Shown one piece after another: positions 26,401 through 43,368 of a DNA stretch of 64,000 nucleotides; positions within the stretch are counted from its first letter, which is position 1, and the number at the start of each line of letters is the position of its first letter. The notes under the pieces were generated by a model, which searched no databases, was not told where the DNA came from, and saw only the letters and a list, made by a program, of their open reading frames with translations. The DNA comes from Pterobdella sp. o SKG-2022 (Eukaryota > Annelida > Clitellata > Hirudinida > Piscicolidae). The position numbers and the translations under genes were made by a program. Location: positions 21,020,283 through 21,084,282 of the forward strand of contig OZ038321.1 of assembly GCA_964035795.1 (NCBI GenBank), in the 5' to 3' direction.

Positions 26401-29400
26401 GAGCTTTATATGAAAATTTCCATATTTTAAAGCAATGACGTTGATAAAAAGGATATTTTTAAATTTATTTACAGAAGTCCTAATTATGATTGTAGCAGGT
26501 CAAGACACTAAATACTTTGATTCTATTAATTTTTTTTACGTTTGACTTTTAAAGAAGTAATTTCTTCAAAAAATTCTTTTGAATTTTTAACATACTTTTG
26601 CAATAAAGTTATAGTTTCAAAAATTTACTTCATCGTAACGAACTTTTATGTTTTTTGTTCTACAGCCCACCTTCATAAAATACACCTCAGACTCAAAAGA
26701 CCATATAAATGAAACTATCATACAGTTTATATTTATCGTCGGAATAATAAAAACTCAGCTCATTTTTAAATATACTTTTATGTGGAACTTGAGCATAAAT
26801 AGTATTAATGAAAGGCCTTCAAAGCAAGCACATATGAACCGCACAAGTCGTTTAAGCCCCAGTTTTTTTTATTTTTATTATTTAAAATTATATTCAATTA
26901 AATCTGTTTTCAAACTTTTAGCCATGAGAATTAGTTTCAAATTTCATATAAAGCCTTCTTGATTATTTGAAATTTTTTGATTAACTGGTTTCCATGAGCT
27001 TCGTCGATGTTACCTGTCCATTTTCTAATGCGTAGTTTTGTATTGAACACAGATGTGATTTTCTATTTCAATTAATGATAAATTTTCATTAGTTCATTAG
27101 CTCGAAATGATCATTGTTAATTTTGTGCTTTCAATGGAAGTTTATTATTTTTGAGAAAATATTAAGCTAGATTTTTGAACAAAATCTCAAAAATAAATTA
27201 AAATTGAAACGGAGATTAAAAGTCGATCCATTAAAATATGAAAAATTCCCCAAAAGTTCTTTTATTTTTTTAAAATTCCTACCATTCTCTTTGTTAATAA
27301 GATTTCAATTTTTTTTTTAAGTTTGGCTCTATATTTATAAAATAATTCAAAAAAACCTCCTTGTTGAATTGAGAGTTTTAAAATATTTCTGAAAGCTCCT
27401 AAAACAAACACTCAGCCATATATTTTATAAGCAGACTTCCCTCAATTTAGGCATTTGAGTTTCTTCCAGATAAAACTTTACTGTTTTTTATATTTTAAAA
27501 CTAATGGCTCTTTGATCGTCGTTTTAAAATTTTCTAACATTCGGTTTTGATTAATCTTTTTTGTGCGATTAAACTTAAAATGTAATCAAAATTATTTCAC
27601 AAAAAAATTAATTTTCGGTTTAAATACAAGCCCACTTTCCACCAATATTATGTTAAACAGTTGGAACTGTTAGCTCAGAAGGAGAACTTCACCACTAACG
27701 TTCCTGTGGCAATCCTTCCTCCAAGTGGAAAACTCAGCATTAAGACGATGTGGAAACAAGCTTTCAAAAACCTCAGAGTAGCTAATTTGCGGAAAAAAGA
27801 TAATAATGCCCAGAGAAACCAGCAAGCAGCCAACCAACAGTTAATGTCCAACCAGATGGCTCAAAGAGAAGTTCAGTTGCTTGAGAAGTACTCCAAGCTG
27901 GTGGGTATGCTTCTGTATTAGATGTAGCTTTAAAGTATTGAGTTTTAATAATTTTTGTGTATGCTCGTCCAAGTATTTGCAACTTTTGAACGCCTTTAAA
28001 TATTTAAAACCCTAAATAGCTCTTTCGAGGATAAGATTTTTATTATTTTATGCTGAAAATATTTTTAAAACATGACAGCTTTCAGTAAAAATTTCACTTT
28101 ATGACTGTACTTTCAGCCTTTCTCTATCATCACTCATCTACCCACTTAAAATTCGGCAAATTTTCGAAAATATTTTTTTCCAGAAATAAAAATTTTTTTC
28201 TTCTTTATAGTTTTTGGCAACAGGAAAATCAAACAGAAGCGATGTAGCAAGTTTAGAAAATGGTCGTTTGATTCATGAGGCAATCAACAGGGCAGCAAAA
28301 ACAGGTTACCTTCACGTTTTCAAGGTGTTTCATGTATGCTGTTTTCATTTTTTTCAGTTTTTGTCTAGGTTCAATGTACTATAAAATTTGCTTTTGTGAT
28401 GAAGTATATTTATTCATAAATGAATTATTTCAAAAATATAAAATTCTCTTTGTTTAATTTCATCCGAAATATCTTAATTTCGTTTTTATGGTTGAACTAA
28501 TAATGCAAACAAAAAAATTTTTTGAAAATTTTTCACGAAACATAATGCAATTATCTTACACGTACTTAATCGCTTTTGCAGCTCGTGTGAAGCCAATTAA
28601 GCCTAATGGACAATCAAATAATAAAAAAATCAAGTCATTTAAAACGGCAGCTAAACTTTTGTTGAACCATGATAAAAATGATCATTTTAATGCTCAAAAC
28701 GTGATAAAAGATGGCGAAACAAATGGACAAAAAAACATGAACAATGAAAGCAAAGGGATGTTTAATCTTACTGACAACAACTCGGCCATTACAAATGAAA
28801 ACATACCATTAAGCAGAAGATACCACGATAATATGGGAGTTACTTACGAAGCGAACGAAAATTTTTTCCATGCTGAAAGCCAAATAGATGATCTTTTCGA
28901 AAACAGAGGTAAAATGGCATAGGGATTCCATAGAATTTATTAAAAGCTGATTAATTACATCGTTTTTTATAGATTCTGAGCTTCATACTTGAAATATTTC
29001 ACGTTGAAATTACATTTTCAACATGCAAAAGCTTTTTGGAAGTATTTAATGATTTTTCAATTCAGGTGTTTTGGAAGAGGGAATAAATAAAGCAGATATC
29101 GACGCTTACAGCCAGCATGCCATGACAATGCAACATACACCACAATACGAGTATGCTTCTCAAGGCCAATCTCAACAAACATTTCTGTATTCCTTTCAAC
29201 CAAAATTCCAACAAAACAATGTATTTTCTCAACAATCTCATTTCTATCAACAACCTTCTGAGCATCAAGACTGGAACATCCCCTTAGAACAGGTGTGTTT
29301 ATATAAAAGTGCAGAACCGTATGTTCAAATATGTCAAAAACAAATCAATTTTATTTCATTTCAATCACAGAATTTGAACAATATGAACGTATTGGAAAAG

Positions 29401-32400
29401 GAAACGTTTTTTTATACGAAACAACAAAATGAACTAGCGGGAGAAAATTTTTCTGTGCAAATTAAACCTAAAAGTAAGCACAATTTCAAAGAAATAAATA
29501 CACATCTGAGCAGATTCAGAAAGGAACATCAAGGGGAGAAGAATGCTAAGTCTAAAATGAATAGAGTTCAAAAGAGAGCGAGTTTCGCTTCTCAAAAGAG
29601 TTTTTCGTGTGACTACCCAAGCCCGAGTAAAGGCGAAAACCTAACATTGAATGCTAGTGAAACTTTTGAGAAAGGATATTTTTTAGATGAGTCGATGTTC
29701 GACAAATGTTCAAACGAAAGTTTGGTAGCTTCTATTCGGAGTGACATCTGTGATGGTGAAAGAATTCATTATATGCCGAAACACGGTAAGACAAAAACTT
29801 TTATTTAGTCTATCTCGTCAGATTTTTTTGGAGTTTAAATTAATTTTTAAAACTCAGAAATTTAAATTTAGTTGAATAATTTGTGAAACAAAATATCTTT
29901 AGTAATTACAAACTTACTTAGTAATTTAAAAAAAAAATATACTCCTAAAAGTAATTTAATTTGAATATATATAATACTGTATAATTATAATATATATTCC
30001 GTTTTTTCAAAATAAAATTTAGTATTGAAAAAAATTTTGAATTTATGACTCGAAAAGCTCGAATTTGTATCAATGCTTATTTATTGCTGACCAAAATGTT
30101 CTCCTTAGACTTAATAAATAATTACAGATGAAACATTGCCTGTGGAATCAACCTCTTCAAAAAAAGCTAAAGCAAAAAATAAAAAAATGCTTTTTTATGA
30201 ACAAAAAAGTTTTTCATTCGATGTAGCACAAGAGCCTCAAGGTTTGTTCTAAAAACTTAAATATTTTAAAAAACATCTAAAATTTTATTTTTTCAGACAT
30301 TAAAACAAAGAGGAATTCTTCTGATCCTACTGTTTTTCGCATGAACAGAAGAATAAGCACAAATAATGAACGAAAATCTTTGAGAACTTTTCAAAATACG
30401 AGAAATGTTTGGATTTCTACAGACATGGATTCAAGGTTCGGAGGTTATCATTGTGTACAACTTCCTTCACTTAGGTTAAACAAAGATGTGTTAGAAAAGA
30501 TCAGAGAAGATTCTCTTAATAGTGAAAAAGAAAGTAGCAAAGAAACAGATACTGAAAAAAAACAAAACACCGAGCTAGTAAAAAAACATTACGCAGTTGA
30601 AAAGTCGAACCAGGATGCAAGCAACTTTTCAAAAAAAAGAAGCAAACCAAAAATCACCACGCAACGTAGTCGATCAGTCGATGTCTCTAGAATTCAAATC
30701 AAGGAATCCCCAATTATAAGAAGCGCATACGGCTCTCGAAGTAGCCAGAGAGACTATTTGAATCAGCAAGAAATAGAAGAAATGCTCACTAACGAGATTC
30801 AAACGATGCACCATGACAACTTTTATTACTCTTCTCAAAATGATTGTATTTTGCATGATGAGCCTGTTTATGAGCAAAGTGTTCATTCAAGCGAAAATTT
30901 AACTATTTCAAGTGCTCAGAAAACAAATAATTCTGATGTTAAGAAACCAAAAGCTGCATTCCGCACTGTTGAGAAAAGAAGACTGGGATTCACTGGACAG
31001 AAGTCATTCTCGTGTGATGCGCCAGGTTCTGATAACCTTCAATCAGATGGCAACTTGGCAGCAGAGCTCACAGTGCCCATTAAAGTCAGAAATAACAGTG
31101 ATACTTATATCGGGAACAACTCCATCATAACTGAATTAGATTTCCCTGTTCCTAAGCATGAGATTCATACACTCATAATTTTGGATTCTGAAAAAGTTAA
31201 AAGGCAGTTGTTGGACACACAAGGTAACAAACGAAATAAAGAGCACAAATTCAAAACAGTTTCAGATGGGGTTGTTAAATGGAAAAGAAAGGATACTCTT
31301 AGTCCTGATGATTTCAATAACGTCGTTTTTGTTGAAACTGACAATCATACTAACAATAACCTTTCGCCGAAAAATCAAACAGCGAAAAAAAACAAACAAG
31401 AAGAAAACTCAAAAAAACCCGTGACTCAAGAAAATGAAAGAAAAGATGCTGAAATGATCAGAACGAGCTCATTGAAAAAAATGATGCATTTTCATTCAAT
31501 GAAGCCAGTGCACAACGACGACCTTCAGTCTCCAGGAGAAGGTGAAGTAGACATTGTAAAATTTTTATTGATAATTAAAGAGAACATTCTCAATCAAATT
31601 CACAAAAGGAACCAAAGACGATGATGGTGAGTTTTTGCAAGCAGAAGGTGCCATCGCTCAGGACACTTCTTCAACGTCAGCATCTTTTCTCACGTTCCCT
31701 AAAAATATAAACAAAAGCACTAAAGTTCTTTCGCCTCATCTGCAAGCTACATCCAGAAAAAATGACAGTATTCATAACACTGAAACAATTTATAAAAATT
31801 TTTCAATCAAAAAAGGAAAAAATGAAACGGAAGAATTTTTCAGTTCAGAAAAAAAATGTCTGTATACATAATGTTTTATTTGAAATTGTCATGCGCATTA
31901 TCCATCAATTTAAAAAAAAATTGGTCTGCAAATTTCTCACATAAAATAATGATAATTCAAATTTAACCTTTTTTCAAATATTGGCGCCTTCAATTATTCA
32001 TTGTTCAAAGAATGAAAACAAATGTTTAAATAAGGACCATTGATCATTCCGAAGGTACAAAAAGGCTTTGTGTAGCACTACGATCGTTCCAAGCAGATAA
32101 AATATCTACTCTTAGTTTCAGGTGAGTGTTTATTTGATTTTTAATTATTAACATTAACACATCAATTTGACATTAACTCATCAAATTGATGCAAAAGAGC
32201 GGGCCAAATGATTCATTTGATGGACAAGAATGATTCTATCTGGTGGAAAGTAACTAATTGATTAAACTTTTAAAACATTTTCATCAAACATCAATGAATT
32301 TTATTATCTTTAAGGGAAAAATCAAAAACAAAATTGGCTATATCCCATCGAATCACGTGTGCACGTTTGAGAGAGGTGAAAAGCTAATGACATTGATAGA

Positions 32401-32679
32401 AGCTGTTGAAGTTTTTGATGAAAAAATGAGAGTTAAAAGCCCAATAAAACTCGCTAAAAATCAGGTGAAGGATCTTTTTTATAGTTTCATTCAATTTCAT
32501 GTTCCATATAATTAGATTATTCAATGCCGATAAATCGTAAGTACACACAAATATATTCGCAGTTGGTTGTGCAAGAGACTTGCAATTCTAAAGGATTGGC
32601 AGTTATACGGAGTTGCACCATTCATTATAAAATGTTATGCCCAAACAAATACCTTAGAGAAATTGAACCTTTTTATTGA
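20483..32679 (+). CDS. F-BAR-like protein with two C-terminal STAC-like SH3 domains
   Basis: Exons: 20483-20717, 21071-21223, 21666-21899, 23421-23504, 23660-23917, 24774-about 24930, about 25544-25717, 26666-about 26737, 27661-27900, 28211-28304, 28582-28908, 29066-29292, 29371-29785, 30128-30241, 30297-31541, 31618-about 31868, about 32039-32121, 32198-32249, 32315-32464, 32563-32679 (stop); about 1,560 residues. The first exons are helical and F-BAR-like (NYFDFQYFNVVEIKIFKLL; KAWCRVLWSDLTENAIKTA). The middle is basic, Ser/Asn-rich and probably disordered, with three KSFS(C/F)D motifs. The last four exons give SH3-1 (VALRSFQADK, WWKGKIKNKIGYIPSNHV) and a second SH3-like fold (PIKLAKNQ to CPNKYLREIEPFY) in the order and spacing of STAC proteins. 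No C1 zinc finger is visible, though STAC has one. F-BAR proteins bend membranes; STAC SH3 domains bind L-type calcium channels. Junctions after exons 6, 8 and 16 are not resolved. The start codon was not found. Two fused gene models cannot be excluded. Confidence 0.7.
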
Positions 32680-32701
32680 ATTTAAAAGATATTGTGCCAA
32701 A

Positions 32702-32707
32702 AATAAA
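32702..32707 (+). promoter_or_regulatory. Poly(A) signal AATAAA of the F-BAR/SH3 gene
   Basis: The first AATAAA lies 23 bases after the stop codon at 32679, followed by an overlapping second copy. This is the right place for the mRNA 3' end and supports 32563-32679 as the terminal exon. Confidence 0.6.
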
Positions 32708-33693
32708 ATAAAGACATAAATTTTTAGAAAATTTGGCTTTAATATTTTTCTATTTCAACTTAAAGTAATTAGCTTTTCTAAAAAAATTTTCTACTGATAA
32801 ATTTTCTAACCTTTATACTAGTGAGTTGAATACTTAATTATCTTCAACTTATGTATTTTCCAATGCACTTACTGATTATTATTGTATGCAACAATCTCGT
32901 ATTAGAGTAGATTTTTACGGTGTGTACATCAGTATTTAAGCTAATGCACTACTTGAAAAGTGAGGGAACTTGAAATGTTTGATGAAATTCAGAGCTTCTA
33001 CTCACTCAGTATAAATGCCAGGAAAAATAGTTTTTTAATGTCATATCAAAATTATTTTTTTTGGTGGATTTATTTTTTTGTGAACGCCTTTCGACTATTT
33101 TTTATAATGCACTCAACGTAAGTACCTTGTATTATACCTTTTTGTGCTATACTGTGTAGCCCATCACTCATATAAATTAGTTTTTATTTTCTACACCATC
33201 TGACTTGATAAACGTTTAGAATTTTTTGAAAACAATTTACGTTGTACTTTTTGTGAAAATAATTATAAATGTTGTAGTTTAATTCAAAATTAAATAAACC
33301 TTGAAAACTTTTTCTTGAAATATACACAAACGTATACTTTATAATAGTGCGGCTGTCAAATCCGAAAAAACAAAAAAAAATTTGTACATTTTTTCGAAAT
33401 TTAGTTTTTTAGTTTTTAAAGACATTGTTCAAATATTATCTAATTTATTTTAATACAATAAAATATACATTTTAAAAGTTTTTTTGAAAAAAAATAACAG
33501 TTAGAAAATGGAATATTATATAAATTAAACAATAATATGAAAGTAATAGAATTATTCATGAATATTTTACTATGTTTCCATCCCAGCCGTTGTAAACAAA
33601 CTTGTTTTTACATGCCGCTAAATTTAAGTCGACGTTTTTTAAATCTATTTCAATACTTTTTTGGAATTTTGCAAATTTTTTGCTTATTTCAAA
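32708..33693. other. Intergenic region upstream of POC1
   Basis: AT-rich, with no gene seen. It should contain the POC1 promoter, but no TATA or initiator can be singled out in such AT-rich sequence. Confidence 0.5.
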
Positions 33694-36600
33694 ATGACAG
33701 ATTTTAATGTGAGTCTGAAGTTTATTTATTTATATCTTTTTTGAATTTTTGAAAGCTTGCTTGTTGGTTTTGAGCATGACGTTAAACTGCACCAAAGACA
33801 GCGTTTCCAATTTGAGACTGCTTTTCTGTTATAATCTGGATAACAGTAGACTTTGGTAACAGGTATCGACAAACTGATATCCTGGTATCGTTGTCATTTG
33901 GCTTGGCGGAGGATCATTCTTTATTGACAACGGCAAGGCGAACTGCCCAAGTGTGGGAACGGCGGTTCTTGAAATCCGATAGTTTCAAGTTGGACGTTAG
34001 CTTGGGCTGGCAGTTTTATGAAAACTTTGTCTCAACTAAAAACGGCTTTCATTAGCCGACTGCTGTATACCCCAGCTACTGGGACACCTACAGCAGTATA
34101 ATCTAATATGGATATTATTTTATTATTATTTATTGCAATTAAACTTTAATGTTTTAGGAAGACCCAGTTTTGGAAAGGCATTTCAAAGGCCATAAAGGGG
34201 CAATTACTAGCCTTGATTTCAATCCAAACATGAAACAACTAGGTGTTCTTTGTGAAAATATTCATTTAATTATGGAATAGGCATTTCTTTATTATAAATA
34301 ACTGTTTTTTATGTTGGCTATTATACTGTTTATTTTTTTACAGTTTTAAAACTAATTAAAAATTATTATTGTAGAGCCAAAATTTTTTATTCGTTTTATT
34401 AAACTGAATATTAGTTATATATTATTTTAAACTTTAGTATATTTTTTTAATAAAATATAATGAAACACTCTTATAGCTTCAAGCTCATTAGACTCATATT
34501 TAATGGTGTGGAACATGAAAGCTCAGATGCGAGCCTATCGTTTCATTGGACATAAAGTTAATCACAATTTTTTCATTTAAAACTATTTTGAAATCCAATG
34601 GGTTATAAAAGCTTTAAATCATTTTGAAGGATGCAGTTACTTCTGTCTGTTTCTCTCCATCAGGGCATCTAATTGCTTCTGCTTCATGTGATAAAACCAT
34701 TCGCTTATGGATTCCTAGTGTGTCAGTTGTAATAATTTTAATTACTTTAACATTTTTTATTTATTTTCTTATAAATTTTTTTTCAAAAGGTATATCTATC
34801 ATTCAAGACAACATAAGATTTTTTCAGTATGTTGTATCATTATTACACAGAAGGGCTGAATCAACTATGTTCAAGGCACATACCAGCACCATCCGATCCA
34901 TCCACTTCTCACATGATGGCCAACTCATCTGTTCCTCTTCTGACGATAAAACCATCAAGGTCATTGCTTCATATGTGATTCAAGAAGGAATACTTAAAAT
35001 GTAATTTTTTAGAGACATAGTATGTATTTTTTTTCAATAGTTTTTTGTTTATTTCTTAAAAAATGAGGATTTTATAGATTAGTATATTATGTTTTATGAT
35101 AAATTTACTTATCAAAAATTATACTTTTTAAACTTATAATTTTTTTATTTATCTATCCAAACCAGTTCAAAGGATTGATTAATTTATTTGATCAAGTCTG
35201 TATAACTTTTCAGAGAAAGATGAATGCTAGATTATTTGTTGTCAGATTGAAAGGTGTGTTAGAGTATAAACATGACTTAAATGAGATAATTTTTTCATAG
35301 GTATGGTCAACTCATAGACAAAAGTTCCAATACAGCCTTAACCAGCATATGAACTGGGTTCGATGTGCCAAGTATGCTACTTTTTAATTGATATTAACCC
35401 AAGTTTCACTTCTTCCTTCCTACAAAGATTTTCTCCAGATGGCAGACTGATAGGGTCTTGCAGTGATGACAAATGCATCAAGCTATGGGATAATAACTCT
35501 AAAGAATGCATTCATTCATTCTATGAACACTCTGGGTTATTATCATAAAAACTATTTTGAGAAAAAAATTTTTTCAAGAATACTTCAAGTTTAAAATATT
35601 TATTAAAAATTTATAAATGCCAGTTTTTTGTTTATATTAATTCGTTATTGACAACACCACTCAGCCATGCAAATCAGATCTCATTTCATCCCAATGGCAC
35701 TTCAATAGCAGCAGCATGCTCTGACTCCTCACTTAAAGTGTGGGACATTCGCATAATGAAGCTTCTACAACATTACAATTGTTAGCAACATTTTTAGCTA
35801 ATTTTTTTTGTTTGATCACACTTAATTTTTGTTTTAAAGTTATCAATGCAATTTTTTTCAAATATGCACAAGGAAAGTGATATTAAATATATCATATAAG
35901 AAAATTTGTTGTGTATATTAAAGGTAAATGCAATAAATGTAGATTTGACATTAAAACGTTTTTTCTACCTACAGCACACACTTCTCCCGTGAACTGTGTG
36001 TATCACCATCCAAATGGAAACTATCTCATATCTGGTTCTGATGATTGCACCCTCAAAATCTTTGATCTCTATGAAGACAGATTGTTTTACACTCTGCACG
36101 GCCATCAGGTTTGACGGCTTATGTAATTATAGACTCTCATAGTCAGTTGTTGAATGTTATTAAATTTCTAGTTTTTAATTTTAAAAGCTGGAATGTTTCA
36201 TTTTTAAATAAGACTGGTGCTTTGAAGACTAAGTTAACACTTTTAGAAAGAAAGCCATTTTTTATTACTTTTTAGATAGATAAATAATTTGCTTTGAGCA
36301 CTGTTGAAGAAAATGGGCTATAAACAGAATGATGATGATTGTGGGTTGTCCAGCTGAACTCCATCTACAAAATCTTTGCAATTTTATTTATTTTCTCTAT
36401 TAAACCGTTTACTCAGACTTCTGTCTTTGAAATATAGATTCTCAAAACCTTTTCTTCAGATACTTTTTCAGCTAAAAAATTTCTTCCTTAAGCTTGTTTC
36501 ACTTGTGAAAACTAAGTCAGCTGCATATAAAATTTAATGTATCAATCATTCTCTAGTTCTTTCTATTATAACATTCATCAATATTGTAAAAGCAATGATG

Positions 36601-38034
36601 GTTTAATAGATCTATGATGTACAAAAACTTACCAAAACCTCGGAATTTCTTCGACTATTATTAATAAGAGGATATCACGAAAACTTATTATTTTATTATG
36701 TTTTCTAGAGGTAATCTTATTGGTAATTTTAGCTTTGTTTTGAAAAGCTTATTTTAAGATCTTACGTTTTAATGTTTAAATCATTTTTCCTTTATGATGT
36801 TACAATTATGTTTTACAAATTTCAGAAAGCAGTAACTGCCGTTTCGTTTTCGAAAGACGGATCGTTCTTCGCTTCTGGAGGAGTAGATTCACAAGTTAGA
36901 CATAATTTTAAAATTATCGTTAGTATCTTATTTTAAAAAATTTTCCATTTCAACCAAGGTATTGATGTGGAAGACAAACTTTGACAAGTATGATAAAGGA
37001 AACTCAAGCTTGAATAATTATAACTCTTTGACTCTTTGCAACAACGCTGCTAATTTAGTTTCAGATCATCTTGATTTTTCAGAAAAAAAAAATCATTTCT
37101 CAAAATCTCCTCCTTGCTCCAACCTCCCAACTCATAATCAAGAACAGTCTAATCATCCACATTGCCGCCATATGCACCACTCTCGTTCCATCCCGACATA
37201 TCGCTTACCAAATAATGTGCCTTTGTTTTCAAGGAACCAATCGAGTCTATCTGACGGTGAGATGAACAACAGAGAAACATGCGTCAATGCACCATATTTC
37301 AAAAAAGAAAAATCTAAAGAACAATTTTTTAACACCGTGCCTAAGAACTTTCAATCTTCTGACCATTTCAATCAAATGAATAAGCACGATGGACTCGACG
37401 ATTGTTTTGATGCTGATGGAGATGGCTTGAGAAGAAGTGTAGAGCGTCATTTTGACCATTATTCCCATGCTAATTATGAGCATGAAGCACACGAAAAAGC
37501 AACTAATGACAAATTTAATACTGATATAAAAGACGATAAAATAAACCCTTCATTTAATGGGGGTTGTGATTTTAAAGACTTTAACAATAACTTTAGTAAA
37601 TATTCTAAACACCATGATAACCTAAACAACAACTGTCCACTCAACAAAGCTTCACTACAATCACACGGTAATGATGCGTCACTGAATCAAACACTACAAC
37701 ATATAGTTGGTCAACTCGATATCGTTACGCAAGTAAGCTATAATTGGAATTTTTTATGAATAAATTGATTGTAACATTGGTATACTAATAAATAAATATA
37801 AGCCCCGTGTTGTTCAATTGATAAGTTTTTGGTTTTCATTTTAGTTTTTCACTCTACTTTTCAATTTAGTTATTCATAAATAAACTAAACTTCCAGACAA
37901 TATCGGTGTTGGAGCAACGACTTTCACTTACCGAAGACAGAGTAAGAGAATGTTTGGACAAGCAGCAGAAATTAGAACTACAGATCAACCCAGAAATAAT
38001 CGCTGACAATAGCACGCTTCTTCGTGAAATTTAA
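33694..38034 (+). CDS. POC1: POC1 centriolar protein (seven WD40 repeats plus POC1 C-terminal helix)
   Basis: Twelve exons: 33694-33708, 34158-34242, 34477-34556, 34630-34721, 34851-34959, 35301-35371, 35428-35535, 35665-35780, 35975-36108, 36826-36894, 36959-37732, 37897-38034. All phases agree; 596 residues. The propeller begins [20 protein letters not shown], and each blade carries the WD signature (for example [58 protein letters not shown]). It closes with MWKTNFDK. A low-complexity Asn/His-rich linker of about 230 residues follows. The last exon and end of the previous one form the POC1 coiled coil ([15 protein letters not shown], then [14 protein letters not shown]). POC1 stabilises centriole microtubule triplets and is needed for cilia. 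The protein is longer than human POC1A/B because of the linker. Intron 1 holds a SINE-like repeat. A poly(A) signal lies at 38147. Confidence 0.95.
33775..34112 (+). repeat. SINE-like dispersed repeat, copy A, in POC1 intron 1
   Basis: About 340 bases, more GC-rich than the intron around them, share ordered similarity with 50885-51230: GGTATCGACAAACTGATAT against GGTATGGACAAACTGATAT, then TTGTCATTT, TTGACAACGGCAAG and a shared end in CAGCAGTATAAT. The 3' part can fold: CTGCTGTA pairs with TACAGCAG, enclosing CCCAG-CTA-CTGGG. No protein frame is present. Length, dispersal and lack of coding suggest a SINE or other RNA-derived repeat. No tRNA-like box A or box B was recognised in it. Confidence 0.7.
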
Positions 38035-38146
38035 TAAATCAAATCAAATTTTTTATCTAGGAATCTTTTAGAGAATAAGTTTTTTTAAAATCGTTTTCAA
38101 GTTTATTTTCGAAGTTCTTTGTTGGATTTAATCAATTGTTGATGAG

Positions 38147-38152
38147 AATAAA
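38147..38152 (+). promoter_or_regulatory. Poly(A) signal of POC1
   Basis: AATAAA sits 113 bases after the POC1 stop codon. The oppositely oriented signal of the ATP synthase gene is only about 80 bases further on, so the two transcripts converge and nearly touch. Confidence 0.5.
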
Positions 38153-38231
38153 TGCTTAATTTGACAACTAGAATATTAAATTTTTATTTCGAAAATGTGT
38201 TATAAAGAAATTTTACATTTTTCCAACCGAT

Positions 38232-38237
38232 TTTATT
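38232..38237 (-). promoter_or_regulatory. Poly(A) signal of the ATP synthase gamma gene
   Basis: AATAAA on the minus strand lies about 110 bases beyond the stop codon at 38349. A second AATAAA overlaps the stop itself but is too close to act. Confidence 0.45.
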
Positions 38238-38348
38238 CATTGATCTCTGAAAATAGAAAACCGTGAAAATACACCTTCAAACACAATCCAGTGTCCATTC
38301 TAGCCAAAACATCCTCAATACCCAACTCGAAAGAAGCATACAAGCGAT

Positions 38349-42781
<4,433 letters not shown>

Positions 42782-43368
42782 CTTTAAAAGTTATACACCA
42801 AAGAAACGAGGAACTTACATAGACTTCACACAAACAACACTAATTATTTGAGAGCCGTAAAATCAAAATTTAGTTTTAATTTCAAAAAATTTTTTTTTGT
42901 TAAAAAATTTAAATAAAATACTTTCACTAACAGAAAAGCACGAAGCTTTTGTTAGCCGAACTCATAATCAAGTGAAGTATACAAATACCAAGTTTGTATA
43001 CTTAATTAGTCTTTTTTTTTTACATATTTTCATTAATAATGTTGAAAAAGACATTTAATGAAAAATAATGTAATGTTTACCGCAGGATGCAATCATTTAA
43101 TTGTTTGTTTCTTGTGTGTTATTGTGACAGTGATTGGAACTGAGAGTTAACATCAAATAACAAACTAATGAACAAAAAACAAACTTTTTTTTTCTTCAAT
43201 CAGATATTTTATCAAAGATTTTCAAATTGAACAATAAACTTTTGAAACATTCAACAATAACTTTGAAAAAACTATCAATAAAAGTAATATTTTAAAAAAA
43301 TAAGAAGTGCAGAACTCAATTCTTGTAGAAACTGTGTCAATCTCTAGGCAATATTCATTAAAACTGAT
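42782..43368. other. Upstream region of the ATP synthase gamma gene
   Basis: No gene seen. It should hold the promoter for the minus-strand ATP synthase gene. On that strand TTTTAAAG lies directly before the start codon, so a spliced leader attached at that AG is conceivable but unproven. Confidence 0.45.

Noticed and set aside
33775..34112. Hammerhead ribozyme in the SINE-like repeat
   Set aside because: The catalytic core CTGANGA followed by GAAA was sought because of ACAAACTGATATC but is not present.
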